NCBI RefSeq assembly: GCF_003970695.1
Contig: NZ_CP034570.1
Coordinates: 3,224,001 to 3,288,000, forward strand
Length of the DNA: 64,000 nucleotides
Source: Maribacter sp. MJ134
Lineage (GTDB): Bacteria > Bacteroidota > Bacteroidia > Flavobacteriales > Flavobacteriaceae
Reading direction: 5' to 3'
Numbering within the stretch: position 1 is the stretch's first letter; every line of letters starts with the position of its first letter. The notes beneath the pieces are model-generated. The model made no database searches and had not been told where the DNA came from. It saw only the letters and a list, made by a program, of their open reading frames with translations. Shown here piece by piece: positions 44,827 through 54,144 of this stretch. The translations under genes were made by a program, and so were the position numbers.

Positions 44827-46494
44827 ATGAAATATAAAAGAGTGTTGATTGTTTTACTTGTTGTTTTGAACAATTCTTTTCTATACTCAAAACAGGACTC
44901 TGTTTCTCTTGATATGAATTCAAGTTATGATTCTCTTAGAGATTTAGAAGATAAGTTGTTTTCAAATAATGATTTTGATTCAATTAGAAACGTGCTAAAT
45001 GTTCATTTAAAAAAAGCTAAATCTGAAAATAATTTAGAGGAGTTATCATGGGCGTATTACTATTTTATGTTCTTCGAAGAGGATGAGAAAGCGATTATAT
45101 ACGCCGATTCAGCAATAACAATTTCAGAAAAGGAAATTAATTATTTATTGCCTGGCACTGCTTATTATATGAAAGGCTTAATTTATTACGAAAATGGGAA
45201 GATAGATTCTAGTCTTTCCAATTTAATAAAGTCATATGATTTATCCAAAATAACTAAAAATTATGAGCAAACAGTTGATTGCCTGAATGGTATAGCATCA
45301 ATAAAAGTTAGTTATGGCGAAGAAAAACAGGCATTAAAACTACATAAAGAAGCACTTATCTATTTGGCAAATAATAATAAAAGTATAAGAAGTGCAGACT
45401 ATACAAGATTGGTCACAATGGAAAATCTAGCAAAAGGATATTTGGAGATTGGATATTTAGACTCTGCAAGGACTACCACAAAAGATGCAATCATATTGGC
45501 AGAAAAAATAAATGAAAAGGAACTTTTAAATAGCCTAAGCATTTTTAGAGCTCAAATAAATTACTATGATAATAAATTTTTAGTCGCTAGAGACACTCTG
45601 CAAAAATATGTTGAAACAATGCCCGAAATGTCCAAGGCTGATATATACTATTATTTGGGAAATATTGAGGAAAAATTACAAAACCAAACAGGTAAGCTTG
45701 CCTATTTTAAAAAAATAGATTCAATTATTGGAAGCGAATTAAAAAGCTTGGATAATGTAAAGGATATATATCAAACATTACTATCGGATGCTATAAATCA
45801 AAATGATAAAGAAAGAGAACTAGAATATTTAAAAAAACTGATTCATTACGATAGTATCCAATTTAATAGGTATAAAAATGTCAGAAATATCGGTAAATCA
45901 CAATTTGATTTACCGAAACTCCAAAACCTTAAATCCGAATTGGAAGTTAAAATAAACCGTGAAAAGCTCCTCAAAAAATGGCTTATCCTTCTTTTAGCAG
46001 CTTTCTTAGTGCTTATCTCACTTCTTATTTATAGAAATAGAATTATTGAAATTAGATTAAAATCTGTATTATCAAAAAGAATAGTACCGAAAATATCGAA
46101 TAACATAATTCGAAACGATTTAGATTTAGATGAACATATTTATTATAATATAACTACTGGTCTGGAGCAATGGGAAGAGAAAAAGGGCTTTTTGGATAAG
46201 GAAATGACTTTGCAAAAGCTTTCGAAAATACTTGATACTAACAGTACTTATCTAAGTAGGATCGTAAATGTAACTAAGGAACAAAATTTTTCGAGTTATC
46301 TCAAAGATTTAAGAATTACGTACGCTATAAATTTTTTAAAGGAGAATCCTGAATTCATAGGCACTAAATCAAATATCGTTCTTGCAGAATATTTTGGATT
46401 TAATTCTTTAGATGTTTTTACGCGGGCATTAAAAGAAAAAATTGGTTTGACTCCTTATATGTTTCTAAAAGGAATAAAATCTCGCAATTTATAA
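44827..46494 (+). CDS. TPR-containing AraC-type membrane regulator
   Basis: 555 residues: signal peptide (MKYKRVLIVLLVVLNNSFLY), about six tetratricopeptide repeats in the periplasm (about 50-360), one membrane helix (KKWLILLLAAFLVLISLLIY, about 383-402) and a C-terminal AraC HTH (about 455-552, LSKILDTNSTYLSRIVN and NIVLAEYFGFNSLDVFTRAL). This architecture senses an external signal and acts on DNA directly. Placed between exporter and precursor peptide, it is likely to control peptide production, possibly in response to the peptide itself. Confidence 0.85.
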   Translation: MKYKRVLIVLLVVLNNSFLYSKQDSVSLDMNSSYDSLRDLEDKLFSNNDFDSIRNVLNVHLKKAKSENNLEELSWAYYYFMFFEEDEKAIIYADSAITISEKEINYLLPGTAYYMKGLIYYENGKIDSSLSNLIKSYDLSKITKNYEQTVDCLNGIASIKVSYGEEKQALKLHKEALIYLANNNKSIRSADYTRLVTMENLAKGYLEIGYLDSARTTTKDAIILAEKINEKELLNSLSIFRAQINYYDNKFLVARDTLQKYVETMPEMSKADIYYYLGNIEEKLQNQTGKLAYFKKIDSIIGSELKSLDNVKDIYQTLLSDAINQNDKERELEYLKKLIHYDSIQFNRYKNVRNIGKSQFDLPKLQNLKSELEVKINREKLLKKWLILLLAAFLVLISLLIYRNRIIEIRLKSVLSKRIVPKISNNIIRNDLDLDEHIYYNITTGLEQWEEKKGFLDKEMTLQKLSKILDTNSTYLSRIVNVTKEQNFSSYLKDLRITYAINFLKENPEFIGTKSNIVLAEYFGFNSLDVFTRALKEKIGLTPYMFLKGIKSRNL

Positions 46495-46566
46495 ATTGCA
46501 GAATCTAAATGAATCAAATTTTAATTCAAATCATTAAATTACTGACAATATTAAAAACCTTGAATT

Positions 46567-46710
46567 ATGAAACAAATGAAAACACATTTTGAAAATTCTG
46601 AAATTACGAATTTATCAATGATTAAAGGAGGTGGGGATGGTGGCCCAATTGATCCTAAGAAAATGCCTAAAAGGCCTCCCAGTCCTGTACCACCTAGAAA
46701 AAAGAAATAG
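46567..46710 (+). CDS. GG-leader precursor of a cationic proline-rich peptide
   Basis: 47 codons, starting at ATG 46567. The leader HFENSEITNLSMIKGG (residues 7-22) has the hydrophobic spacing and GG end of C39-processed leaders. Cutting after GG would give a 25-residue product starting GDGGPIDPKK with seven Pro and nine Lys/Arg, and no Cys, Ser/Thr clusters or Trp for crosslinks. The tail KRPPSPVPPRKKK resembles proline-rich antimicrobial peptides. It lies between the regulator and the prolyl oligopeptidase gene. Bacteriocin or signal role is inferred. Confidence 0.7.
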   Translation: MKQMKTHFENSEITNLSMIKGGGDGGPIDPKKMPKRPPSPVPPRKKK

Positions 46711-46770
46711 TCCACTTAATGGTATATTAATTAGCCCTATCAATTTGATAGGGTTTCTTATATTTGAAGT

Positions 46771-48918
46771 ATGAAACACCCCTATTTCTCTCTGTTAATA
46801 ATAGTCTTTCTTTACAACTGTGAAAAACAAAAAACCTTTGACTATCCAGAGACAAACAACATTGTTGAAAGCATCACAAATTTTGATATAACTTACACTA
46901 ATAACTTTTCAAATCTTGAAAACTTCAAAAGTGAAGAATCTAAGAATTGGTTTACAATTCAGGATTCGATTGCTGAACAATATTTTCTTAATAACCCTAA
47001 ATATGGAGAATTAAAAGAACACCACGAGTCCCTATATTATAGAGAATATGATTACGCATATGATCTTAAATATGATGAAAATAGTAACGTTTATTTTCTA
47101 ACCTATATATATGAAGGAGATAATCCCATATTAAATTTAATTAAAAAATCCACCTTAACAAATACTGAAAAAAGCATATACAAATCTATTAATTACAAGG
47201 ATGGAACATATGATATAGAATATTATAAACCATCTTACGATGGGTCAAAATTGGCCCTGGCTTTTGGCAAAGAAGACGTCTTTTTTAATGAAATCGTTAT
47301 TTTGGATACCTCTACTGGTAAAATTGTTGGTAACCCCATCCTTAATACAAAACCGAATAAGGCAGGTGGTATAATCTGGTCTCCAGACAATGAGTCCATA
47401 CTTTTTATCAAATATCCAGATTTGAACAATGAGAATAGCGATAGAAATAGCTATACAGCATATGTAAACACTAATTCTAATGAACACAAAACTATTCCAA
47501 TTTTTAAGAATAAATCAAATAATTTAAATTTCAGTGAGGAATATTATCCGGTTCCTGTTTTTAGATCCGAACAGAGTAATTATTTGTTTACCTATATTGG
47601 TAATGCTTCAAATCACTGGGATTGTTATTACATAACTGCAGATGATTTTTTTAGTAATAATTTAAATTGGAAATTATTATTTCAAGAGCAAGACCAAGTA
47701 TTATATGATTATGGAATAGAAAAAGACCACAAGTATTATTATAAAAGAATAAATAATAATGTCCTTGAATTGTGCTACACAAACCTAAAGAACCCCGACT
47801 TTAAGAATCCTATTGTTATATATAAAAGTTCAGGAGGCGAGCAACTACAAAACTTTAAGGTAACATCAGGCGGTATATATTTTTCTGTATCCAATAATGG
47901 TGTATCTGAAAAATTATATAAAGCCAATGATGACGGTTTCAAAAAGAAGATTCCTCTTCCTAAAGTGACTGGAGAAATTTCTTTTGATTTCAGATCACCC
48001 TACCAAAGTGATTTATGGGTAAATCTATCTTCTTGGTCTGCTAACCCTTTTAGATACAAGGTACAGGAAGACACTTTGATTTTAGATAAGCTAGGGATGC
48101 TCGCTGAATATCCAGAGTTTGACAATATTGTTACTGAGATTATTGAGGTAGAATCACATGATGGAGAGTTAGTTCCTTTAAGTATTATAAAAAATAAGGA
48201 TTTCAAAAAAACTAATAATACCAAAGCAATTATTACAGCTTATGGGGCATATGGGTTTCTGGAAAAACCTTGGTTTCATCCATCTATTGCGGACTTTGTA
48301 AAATCTGGAAACATATATGTTACCGCACATGTACGGGGTGGGGGTGAAAAAGGACCTGATTGGCACGAACAAGGAATGAAATCTTTGAAGGAAAATTCAT
48401 GGAAAGACTTAATCAATTGTAGCGAATTTTTATTGCAAAATAGTTTTGTAGATAAGGGTAATCTGGCTCTAAACGTCAATAGTGCAGGTGGTATTGCAGG
48501 TGCAATGGCAGTTAATAGTAGACCGGACCTATACAAAGTATTTACAGGATTTTTACCGTCATTGAATCCAATAAGAATCGAGTCAATGAAAGATTTTGAT
48601 GATTCTGATAATATATTTGAGTTTGGAACTGTGAAAGAGGAGCAGAGTTACAAAGATTTATTGAAAATGGATCCTGTTGTAAATTTTTCTTCAGGAATTA
48701 AATATCCTAGCACATATATCATTATTGGTTTTAATGATTATTTAGTACCTCCATCAGATGGCGGGAAACTTATTGCTCTCTTACAATCTTCAACTGAAAA
48801 TCATGAAAAACCTTATTTGCTTGATGTTAAGATTAATGCAGAACATGACATTGACTGGTTAGAAGATTATTCAAGAATGCTGTTTTTTACTATTAACGAA
48901 CTTGACAGAGAATATTAG
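46771..48918 (+). CDS. Prolyl oligopeptidase-family lipoprotein (S9)
   Basis: 715 residues. N-terminal lipoprotein signal (MKHPYFSLLIIVFLYNC, Cys17), a seven-bladed propeller region (about 60-430) and a C-terminal alpha/beta hydrolase with RGGGEKGPDWHEQG and the triad Ser571 (NVNSAGGIAG), Asp656 (GFNDYLVPP) and His692 (INAEHDIDW). Such enzymes cleave after proline in short peptides. Being a surface or periplasmic lipoprotein encoded 60 bp after a proline-rich peptide, it could mature or inactivate that peptide. Confidence 0.88.
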   Translation: MKHPYFSLLIIVFLYNCEKQKTFDYPETNNIVESITNFDITYTNNFSNLENFKSEESKNWFTIQDSIAEQYFLNNPKYGELKEHHESLYYREYDYAYDLKYDENSNVYFLTYIYEGDNPILNLIKKSTLTNTEKSIYKSINYKDGTYDIEYYKPSYDGSKLALAFGKEDVFFNEIVILDTSTGKIVGNPILNTKPNKAGGIIWSPDNESILFIKYPDLNNENSDRNSYTAYVNTNSNEHKTIPIFKNKSNNLNFSEEYYPVPVFRSEQSNYLFTYIGNASNHWDCYYITADDFFSNNLNWKLLFQEQDQVLYDYGIEKDHKYYYKRINNNVLELCYTNLKNPDFKNPIVIYKSSGGEQLQNFKVTSGGIYFSVSNNGVSEKLYKANDDGFKKKIPLPKVTGEISFDFRSPYQSDLWVNLSSWSANPFRYKVQEDTLILDKLGMLAEYPEFDNIVTEIIEVESHDGELVPLSIIKNKDFKKTNNTKAIITAYGAYGFLEKPWFHPSIADFVKSGNIYVTAHVRGGGEKGPDWHEQGMKSLKENSWKDLINCSEFLLQNSFVDKGNLALNVNSAGGIAGAMAVNSRPDLYKVFTGFLPSLNPIRIESMKDFDDSDNIFEFGTVKEEQSYKDLLKMDPVVNFSSGIKYPSTYIIIGFNDYLVPPSDGGKLIALLQSSTENHEKPYLLDVKINAEHDIDWLEDYSRMLFFTINELDREY

Positions 48919-49736
48919 ACTTCTAGAGAATCCATCGAATTTAAAATAGCACTTTCCAATTCGTTCAAGAACTTCGCTTTGCTCTTTTTTCTTGACCTAA
49001 TTTCATTATAAATTCTATAAACATCACCAACTTTAATATTAAAGGTGGATTGTAAGGCTTGAGTAATTTGTTTAATCCCAATATTGCCATTGTTTATTAC
49101 CCTTGCACTGTGCAAAGCATATATTAGCTCTACCAAAGAGGTTTTAGAAGACGTCCATTTTATATTTTTATTTGAATTCGTCAAAACCTTTCTAGAAAAT
49201 TTCTGCTCATTTTGTAAAAAAGAGAGTATTTTTTTATTAGCCATAATCTTTGCTAACAGCCTGTCCTTAGGTGTATTAAAATTAGGATCTAATATTTCAA
49301 GTTCTTGATTCTTACATATTAAATAATCAAGATGGCCTCGAGTAAAATAAAATTCGTCTAAATAATTTCTTCCGGTCTCTACATATTGAATAAACTCAAA
49401 ATGTTTTAGAAAGAATTTATTAATAACACCAATTTTTTCATTTAAAAAGTTATGCTTGTAATCATCGGTCAATAATGAAAGCTTAGAATTTATTTCGTAA
49501 ACTTCAGAATAATAAAGTAGTGAAGTAAGTACTACCTGTTTATCATTCTTAAAAAACTTTATTTCCTCCTCAATAGAGTCAAAGCCGGAAGCGATAATCT
49601 CTGTTTTCTTTTCTGAAAGAAACTTACTCGAAAGCCTTACAACTTGTTCACATGTATTTTGTATATCTAGGTGCCGTTCTTCAATATTCAAGACTTGCTT
49701 CTCAAATTTTTCTATAGAATTTATTCTCTTCTTCAT
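48915..49736 (-). CDS. rteC: RteC-domain transfer regulator
   Basis: About 273 residues from ATG 49736 (MKKRINSIEKFEKQVLNIEE); an upstream in-frame start adds 10 residues. All-helical protein with the RteC C-terminal segment (SKTSLVELIYALHSARVINN, VGDVYRIYNEIRSRKKSKAK). In CTnDOT, RteC activates excision genes by binding an inverted repeat. Its 3' end overlaps that of the prolyl oligopeptidase gene by 4 bp, and it is divergent from the small HTH gene at 50048. Confidence 0.85.
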   Translation of the reverse strand: MKKRINSIEKFEKQVLNIEERHLDIQNTCEQVVRLSSKFLSEKKTEIIASGFDSIEEEIKFFKNDKQVVLTSLLYYSEVYEINSKLSLLTDDYKHNFLNEKIGVINKFFLKHFEFIQYVETGRNYLDEFYFTRGHLDYLICKNQELEILDPNFNTPKDRLLAKIMANKKILSFLQNEQKFSRKVLTNSNKNIKWTSSKTSLVELIYALHSARVINNGNIGIKQITQALQSTFNIKVGDVYRIYNEIRSRKKSKAKFLNELESAILNSMDSLEV

Positions 49737-50047
49737 ATCCAAGTATATTAAAAGAGGAAAGCTCACTTTGGGAAACCAACACTATAAATGTCAAAAAAAA
49801 CTATAAAATATAAAAAGATGATTTTCAGTGTTTTATAAATAGAATGATTTTTTGGAATTATTTACAACCTAGATTTCTGCGGAAAGCCTTTTGTTAAACA
49901 TAATTCCAAATCAATTCAAACATTGGTAAATAAAAGTCACTATTTATAAATGACGATTGCAATTTATAAATAGCGTTTTTTTTTGATAGAATACTAAATA
50001 AGTAATGAGCATTTTCGTAATCGAACTTAAATATTCTCAGCTTATTT
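49737..50047. other. Divergent control region between rteC and HTH gene
   Basis: 311 bp, very AT-rich, no gene. TTTATAAATAG occurs three times: at 49832-49842, and as the two arms of the inverted repeat at 49940-49973. Confidence 0.55.
49940..49973. promoter_or_regulatory. Operator-like inverted repeat near rteC
   Basis: CTATTTATAAAT (49940-49951) and ATTTATAAATAG (49962-49973) are perfect complements 10 bp apart, and a further half-site lies at 49832-49842. RteC of CTnDOT binds an inverted repeat, so this is a candidate site for RteC or for the HTH protein. Confidence 0.5.
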
Positions 50048-50335
50048 ATGTCTATTTCCATCAAAAATCTAGAGCGCCTACAACAACTTCACCTACTTAT
50101 TGAAGATGAGCAAACAGGCTCCCCTAAGGAACTTGCGAGAAGAATGTACATAAGTGAAAGGTTGGTTTATAATTTGATAGATCGTTTAAAGGATTATAAG
50201 GCGAGCATATGTTACGACAGAAGTCGAAAAACTTATTATTACTACGATGATTTTCGGTTTACCGTGAATATATCTGTATTAATAGTCAGCAAGAATGAAA
50301 CCACTGAAATTTTTGACGGAAGTTATTTAAAGTAA
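50048..50335 (+). CDS. Small HTH-domain protein
   Basis: 95 residues. An HTH_11-like winged helix: LERLQQLHLLIEDEQTGSPK and ELARRMYISERLVYNLIDRL, then YYDDFRFTVNI. Proteins like this stand next to peptide-precursor genes in many Bacteroidota. It lies 252 bp upstream of the first EMGW precursor and is a likely regulator of it. Confidence 0.8.
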   Translation: MSISIKNLERLQQLHLLIEDEQTGSPKELARRMYISERLVYNLIDRLKDYKASICYDRSRKTYYYYDDFRFTVNISVLIVSKNETTEIFDGSYLK

Positions 50336-50586
50336 ATTTTTTTGTCAGAATTCATATATGTTTTTGGGTATATTTTTTTGATAAAACTACAAATGAAGCT
50401 CTCGTAAAGAATGATTTTTTGGCACATTTTATCTTGTAGATTTTCATGGATAGATTTAACAAAAAGCTCTACTGCAAGGTTAGTGCAGTGAGAGATAATA
50501 TGTTTGCGAATATAAAATAGATTACCGTTAGAGATAACGATACAAATCGTAAAAGGAAATTATTGGAATAGTGTAAACGTAAAATT
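50336..50586. other. Upstream region of first EMGW precursor
   Basis: 251 bp, no gene. It contains a 15-mer (AGAATGATTTTTTGG, 50408-50422) also present at 49841-49855, and the conserved hairpin at 50471-50490. Confidence 0.45.
50471..50490 (+). promoter_or_regulatory. Conserved hairpin upstream of precursor 1
   Basis: ACTGCAAGGTTAGTGCAGTG: the CTGCA/TGCAG stem is repeated as ACTGCAAGGATTATGCAGTG at 54076-54095, upstream of the broken precursor. Conserved loop and stem suggest a shared control element. Confidence 0.45.
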
Positions 50587-50721
50587 ATGAAAAAAGAGAA
50601 TGAAGTATTAAAAAATTTTCAAATAGAGGAGCTTGAAAAAAGATTTGAAATGGGCTGGGGACGTAGGCTTGAGTTACTTCTAGAAGATGCATGCGAGTGT
50701 GAACTTCCAGATCAAAAATAA
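50587..50721 (+). CDS. EMGW-family precursor peptide 1
   Basis: 44 codons. It opens MKKENEVLKNFQIEELEKRF and continues EMGW, then a 20-residue variable tail GRRLELLLEDACECELPDQK containing two Cys. No signal peptide and no GG motif. The N-terminal 24 residues are shared with the peptides at 54337 and 54629, while the tails differ, the signature of a leader plus variable core. It immediately precedes the isoprenoid-synthase fusion gene. Confidence 0.75.
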   Translation: MKKENEVLKNFQIEELEKRFEMGWGRRLELLLEDACECELPDQK

Positions 50722-50934
50722 GTTTTTGAATACGATGGGCAGTCAGATTAATCTGAATCAAAGTTGCTACAATTAGTGAATTTCTAACTGTAAACTGTGA
50801 TAATATATCTTTTGTTTTTGCCTAAAATGGAATTTTTCTGATTTAAGGAATCATTAAAAACGTCAATAAGTGGTTGTCCAAACTGATAAAATTAAGACGA
50901 CTAAATTTTAAATTCTTTGTAAAATTTTAAATTT

Positions 50935-52830
50935 ATGATAGATATAAATTCGTTAGTAAAAGAAGATAGCTCACCGGTTTTTTATCAAAACTACCCGCGA
51001 TTATTCGCTAAGTATTTTACAGACATTAACCCGGAAGTAATAAATCAATTATCGAAAGCTGGTTATTTTTATTACCATTCCACATTATTGACCGACTCCT
51101 TAATCGATGATAAAGAGTTTGCCAATTTTCCAATGATAACTCTTTTGCAAGAAGAAACGATTAAAATGCTGACTTCGGTTTATGGGAAGGACTCGGATTT
51201 TTGGAAATATTGGAATCAAAGAAGACAAGAGTATTTCACAGCAGTAAAAATTGAGAAAAAACTTGATTACGATTCAAATATAAGCTTGACCGAATATGAG
51301 GATTTAGCTGATAAAAAAGCGGCTTTCGGTAAGGTGGCTATCGATTGTTTATATCTGCTTTCGAATAAAGCAGATGATGAACTATATCGGCTTTTGTTAA
51401 AATCACATTACTATTTTTCAGTTGGGTTTCAATTATATGACGATGTTAAGGATTTTAAGGAAGATTTTGAAAAAGGACAATTCAATTGGGCACTTTATCA
51501 ACAGAGGAATGAGAATTACCATGACAAATACAAGGGCGACATTAGAACCCTGAACAAGCTACTTTTTATTAACGGTATGGGACCAAAAATCATGACTCAA
51601 TCAATATCATACTTTAAAAAAGCTATTAAAATCATAGAAGATTTAAAAGGAGATAGTGAATGGAAAGAAGTGATTTTTGAAATGAAACAGACCATTGAAA
51701 GTTATCTTGATATTACCGTGGGTTATATTAAAACGATTGAGAGAAGAATAGAAATAAAGGATAACAAATATGGATTATACAACTTCTTTAACTACGATAA
51801 TGTTCAAAACAAAATGGTAAAGAATGCTCTTCATTATTTGAAAGACTGTTATTTGAAAAATTATTCTGATTTAAAGCATATCATGTATTTAAGTAATCAA
51901 GAAGGCTTTGAGAATTATGACCAGGTACACGTCTCAGACGTTTTTCAGAGAGCTATGTTAAATGATTGTTTGATGGATGTTTGTAAGGAGTATAAGGTTA
52001 ATGTTGCTGACTTTTTCGATTTTGAATGTGACTATTTAATTGGGCAACGAAATCCAGATGCTATAGGAGCTTGGTCCTATTTCCCCAAGGTAAAAGAAAT
52101 TGCTGCTGATATTGATGACCTTGGGCAAATAATGCAACTATTTATCAAGTCAGGTAATAGAAAGCATATAGCAAATTACTGCCAAAATGCAATCGATTTA
52201 ACCTTATCTGATAGGGTAACGGAATCGGGTGGTATTGAAACTTGGATTGTGCCAAAACAAAATAGAAATGTTTTACAAGAGAAACAAGAAAATTTCAACT
52301 CTACAAAATGGGGAAAAGGTCCAGACGTAGAAGTGGTCGCAAATTTTGTTTACGCGCTTTCCATCTATGATTCAACTCAATATGAATCAACAATTAAAAA
52401 TGCAATATCGTTCATTTTAGAAAATCAAAATCATTTAGGATTTTGGGAAAGTAGATGGTACTATGGTAACTTTTATGGTACCTATGTATGTCTGAGATTG
52501 CTGAATGAATATGATGAGCAACATTCGATTTATATTCAAAAAGGATTGGAATATATTTTAGAGGAACAAAATCTGGATGGGGGTTTTTCTATGTTAGATA
52601 GCGGTAAGTCAGATGCCCTTACAACTGCTTTCGCCCTACTGTCTCTAAAGTTATTTTTTAGTAAAGACCACAAATCTGTTGTAAGGGCAATTGATTATCT
52701 CAAAACAAATCAACACCCTAGTGGTTATTGGGAAGCTATTAATTTCATAAAACCCAAAGCCCAAGAGCCTTATAAAAGTAAAACGATAACGACAGCATTT
52801 GTCATTAAAGCATTATGTAATGTCAACTAA
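50935..52830 (+). CDS. Class I isoprenoid-synthase domain fused to squalene-cyclase-like repeats
   Basis: 631 residues. The N-terminal all-helical domain has both acidic motifs of trans-isoprenyl diphosphate synthases: D54-x3-D58-D59 (LTDSLIDD) and D169-D170-x2-D173 with E176-D177 (QLYDDVKDFKED). The C-terminal region (about 460-630) has prenyltransferase/squalene-oxidase repeats: GFWESRWYYGNFYGTYVCLR, QNLDGGFS and HPSGYWEA. I see no DxDD acid motif of class II cyclases there. The stop overlaps the next gene by 11 bp. It probably binds an isoprenoid diphosphate; transfer to a precursor Trp is hypothesised. Confidence 0.8.
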   Translation: MIDINSLVKEDSSPVFYQNYPRLFAKYFTDINPEVINQLSKAGYFYYHSTLLTDSLIDDKEFANFPMITLLQEETIKMLTSVYGKDSDFWKYWNQRRQEYFTAVKIEKKLDYDSNISLTEYEDLADKKAAFGKVAIDCLYLLSNKADDELYRLLLKSHYYFSVGFQLYDDVKDFKEDFEKGQFNWALYQQRNENYHDKYKGDIRTLNKLLFINGMGPKIMTQSISYFKKAIKIIEDLKGDSEWKEVIFEMKQTIESYLDITVGYIKTIERRIEIKDNKYGLYNFFNYDNVQNKMVKNALHYLKDCYLKNYSDLKHIMYLSNQEGFENYDQVHVSDVFQRAMLNDCLMDVCKEYKVNVADFFDFECDYLIGQRNPDAIGAWSYFPKVKEIAADIDDLGQIMQLFIKSGNRKHIANYCQNAIDLTLSDRVTESGGIETWIVPKQNRNVLQEKQENFNSTKWGKGPDVEVVANFVYALSIYDSTQYESTIKNAISFILENQNHLGFWESRWYYGNFYGTYVCLRLLNEYDEQHSIYIQKGLEYILEEQNLDGGFSMLDSGKSDALTTAFALLSLKLFFSKDHKSVVRAIDYLKTNQHPSGYWEAINFIKPKAQEPYKSKTITTAFVIKALCNVN

Positions 52831-54031
52831 TTATAGTGATTTAATACCCGTGCTTTCAGATGATGTAGAATATAACAGACTCACAGAAAACGAATTTATT
52901 TTAAGCAATAGGACACACCGACACTATTTAAAAATAAATAATAAAGTGTACAATTTATTATGCCAGGTAGATGGTAAAAAGACCTTAAATGAACTTTCAC
53001 AATCTTTTTTTGATTCCTTTGGAGAAAAAATAAATGTAGTTACAATTCACGACTTACTCTACGAAAAACTTTCTATGTATGGTATTTTGGAAGGTATGAC
53101 TGAAAAAATCAAAGGGTATGAAAAACCATCCTATTTGAATTTAAGTTTTATCATTTTCCCAGAAAAGATCGTTCATAAGCTTACAAGTAAACTGCACTTC
53201 TTATTCGAAAGAAAATATGTGATTTTAATTCTTTGTCTATCGACAGCAATCATATCATCATTGTTGTTTTTTAATTATAGCCTTTTTGAGTCATTTAATC
53301 TTCAGAATAGCATGATTTATTTTTTTTCTGTAATGGCCTCAAGTGTCACGTTTCACGAGTTAGGACATGCTACTGCGGCCAGTTATTACGGTGCTAAACA
53401 TGGCGGTATCGGTGGAGGATTTTATTTGTTTACTCCTGTCTATTATGCAGATGTCACCGATATTTGGCGATTAAGCAAAAGACAGCGTATTATCGTGAAC
53501 ATATCGGGCATGTATTTTGAACTTGTTTTTTGTTCTATTTTATGTCTAATAGCTTTTTTATTGGGAAACAACATATTATTACTTGTCGCAATTACGGTTT
53601 GTTTATACACTTTATTTAATCTCAACCCTTTTTTGAGGAGTGACGGCTATTGGGTGTTGTCTGACTTAACGAATAAGCCGAATCTGTTCTTTCATTCAGC
53701 TAATAAAGTAAAGGATATTTTTAAATTCATTTTTCTTAGAAAACGTATTCAATGGAAGGTCAAAGATGTATTTCTCTTTGCCTATGGCTCTGTGAGTTTC
53801 GTTTTTATAGGCCTATTTCTATATTATGTCTTAATTGAAAACCCTAATTCCTTGCTTGATTTTCCCAAAAATGCCTATAACTTTTTAAGGAGTCTTTTTG
53901 ATCCTAGTTCTGAATTTTCATTGATCAAATACGGAGAATTAATCGTCCCTCTAATGTTCTACTCGCTTATCATAAAGCTCTGTTTTGGTTCTATTCGGAA
54001 GCAAATTGCAAAAATGAAACTATTATCCTAA
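52820..54031 (+). CDS. PqqD-like/M50 membrane metalloprotease
   Basis: 403 residues from ATG 52820, overlapping the previous stop by 11 bp; an in-frame TTG lies 7 codons earlier. The N-terminal 95 residues (LSDDVEYNRLTENEFILSNR...DGKKTLNELSQSF) have the PqqD-like fold used to bind peptide leaders. Then a membrane-embedded M50/S2P protease: H179-E180-L-G-H183 in FHELGHATAAS and D275 in NPFLRSDGYW are the zinc ligands. About six to seven membrane helices. It most likely recognises the EMGW leaders and cuts or exports the modified peptide. Confidence 0.85.
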   Translation: MSTNYSDLIPVLSDDVEYNRLTENEFILSNRTHRHYLKINNKVYNLLCQVDGKKTLNELSQSFFDSFGEKINVVTIHDLLYEKLSMYGILEGMTEKIKGYEKPSYLNLSFIIFPEKIVHKLTSKLHFLFERKYVILILCLSTAIISSLLFFNYSLFESFNLQNSMIYFFSVMASSVTFHELGHATAASYYGAKHGGIGGGFYLFTPVYYADVTDIWRLSKRQRIIVNISGMYFELVFCSILCLIAFLLGNNILLLVAITVCLYTLFNLNPFLRSDGYWVLSDLTNKPNLFFHSANKVKDIFKFIFLRKRIQWKVKDVFLFAYGSVSFVFIGLFLYYVLIENPNSLLDFPKNAYNFLRSLFDPSSEFSLIKYGELIVPLMFYSLIIKLCFGSIRKQIAKMKLLS

Positions 54032-54144
54032 TCAGTAAAGACTACAATTTCTAAATTACTTATATAAAAATTGTAACTGCAAGGATTATGCAGTGGCTGC
54101 AGTTACATTTACGTTAGTAATTAAGTACAATAAAAGAAATATTT
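54032..54144. other. Intergenic segment with repeated hairpin
   Basis: Contains the hairpin ACTGCAAGGATTATGCAGTG (54076-54095), a second copy of the element upstream of precursor 1. An outer TAACTGCA/TGCAGTTA pairing (about 54074-54105) may extend it. No gene. Confidence 0.45.

Noticed and set aside
50410-50500. 26-codon frame starting MIFWHILSCRF
   Set aside because: No similarity to the EMGW precursors; overlaps the conserved hairpin; probably non-coding.
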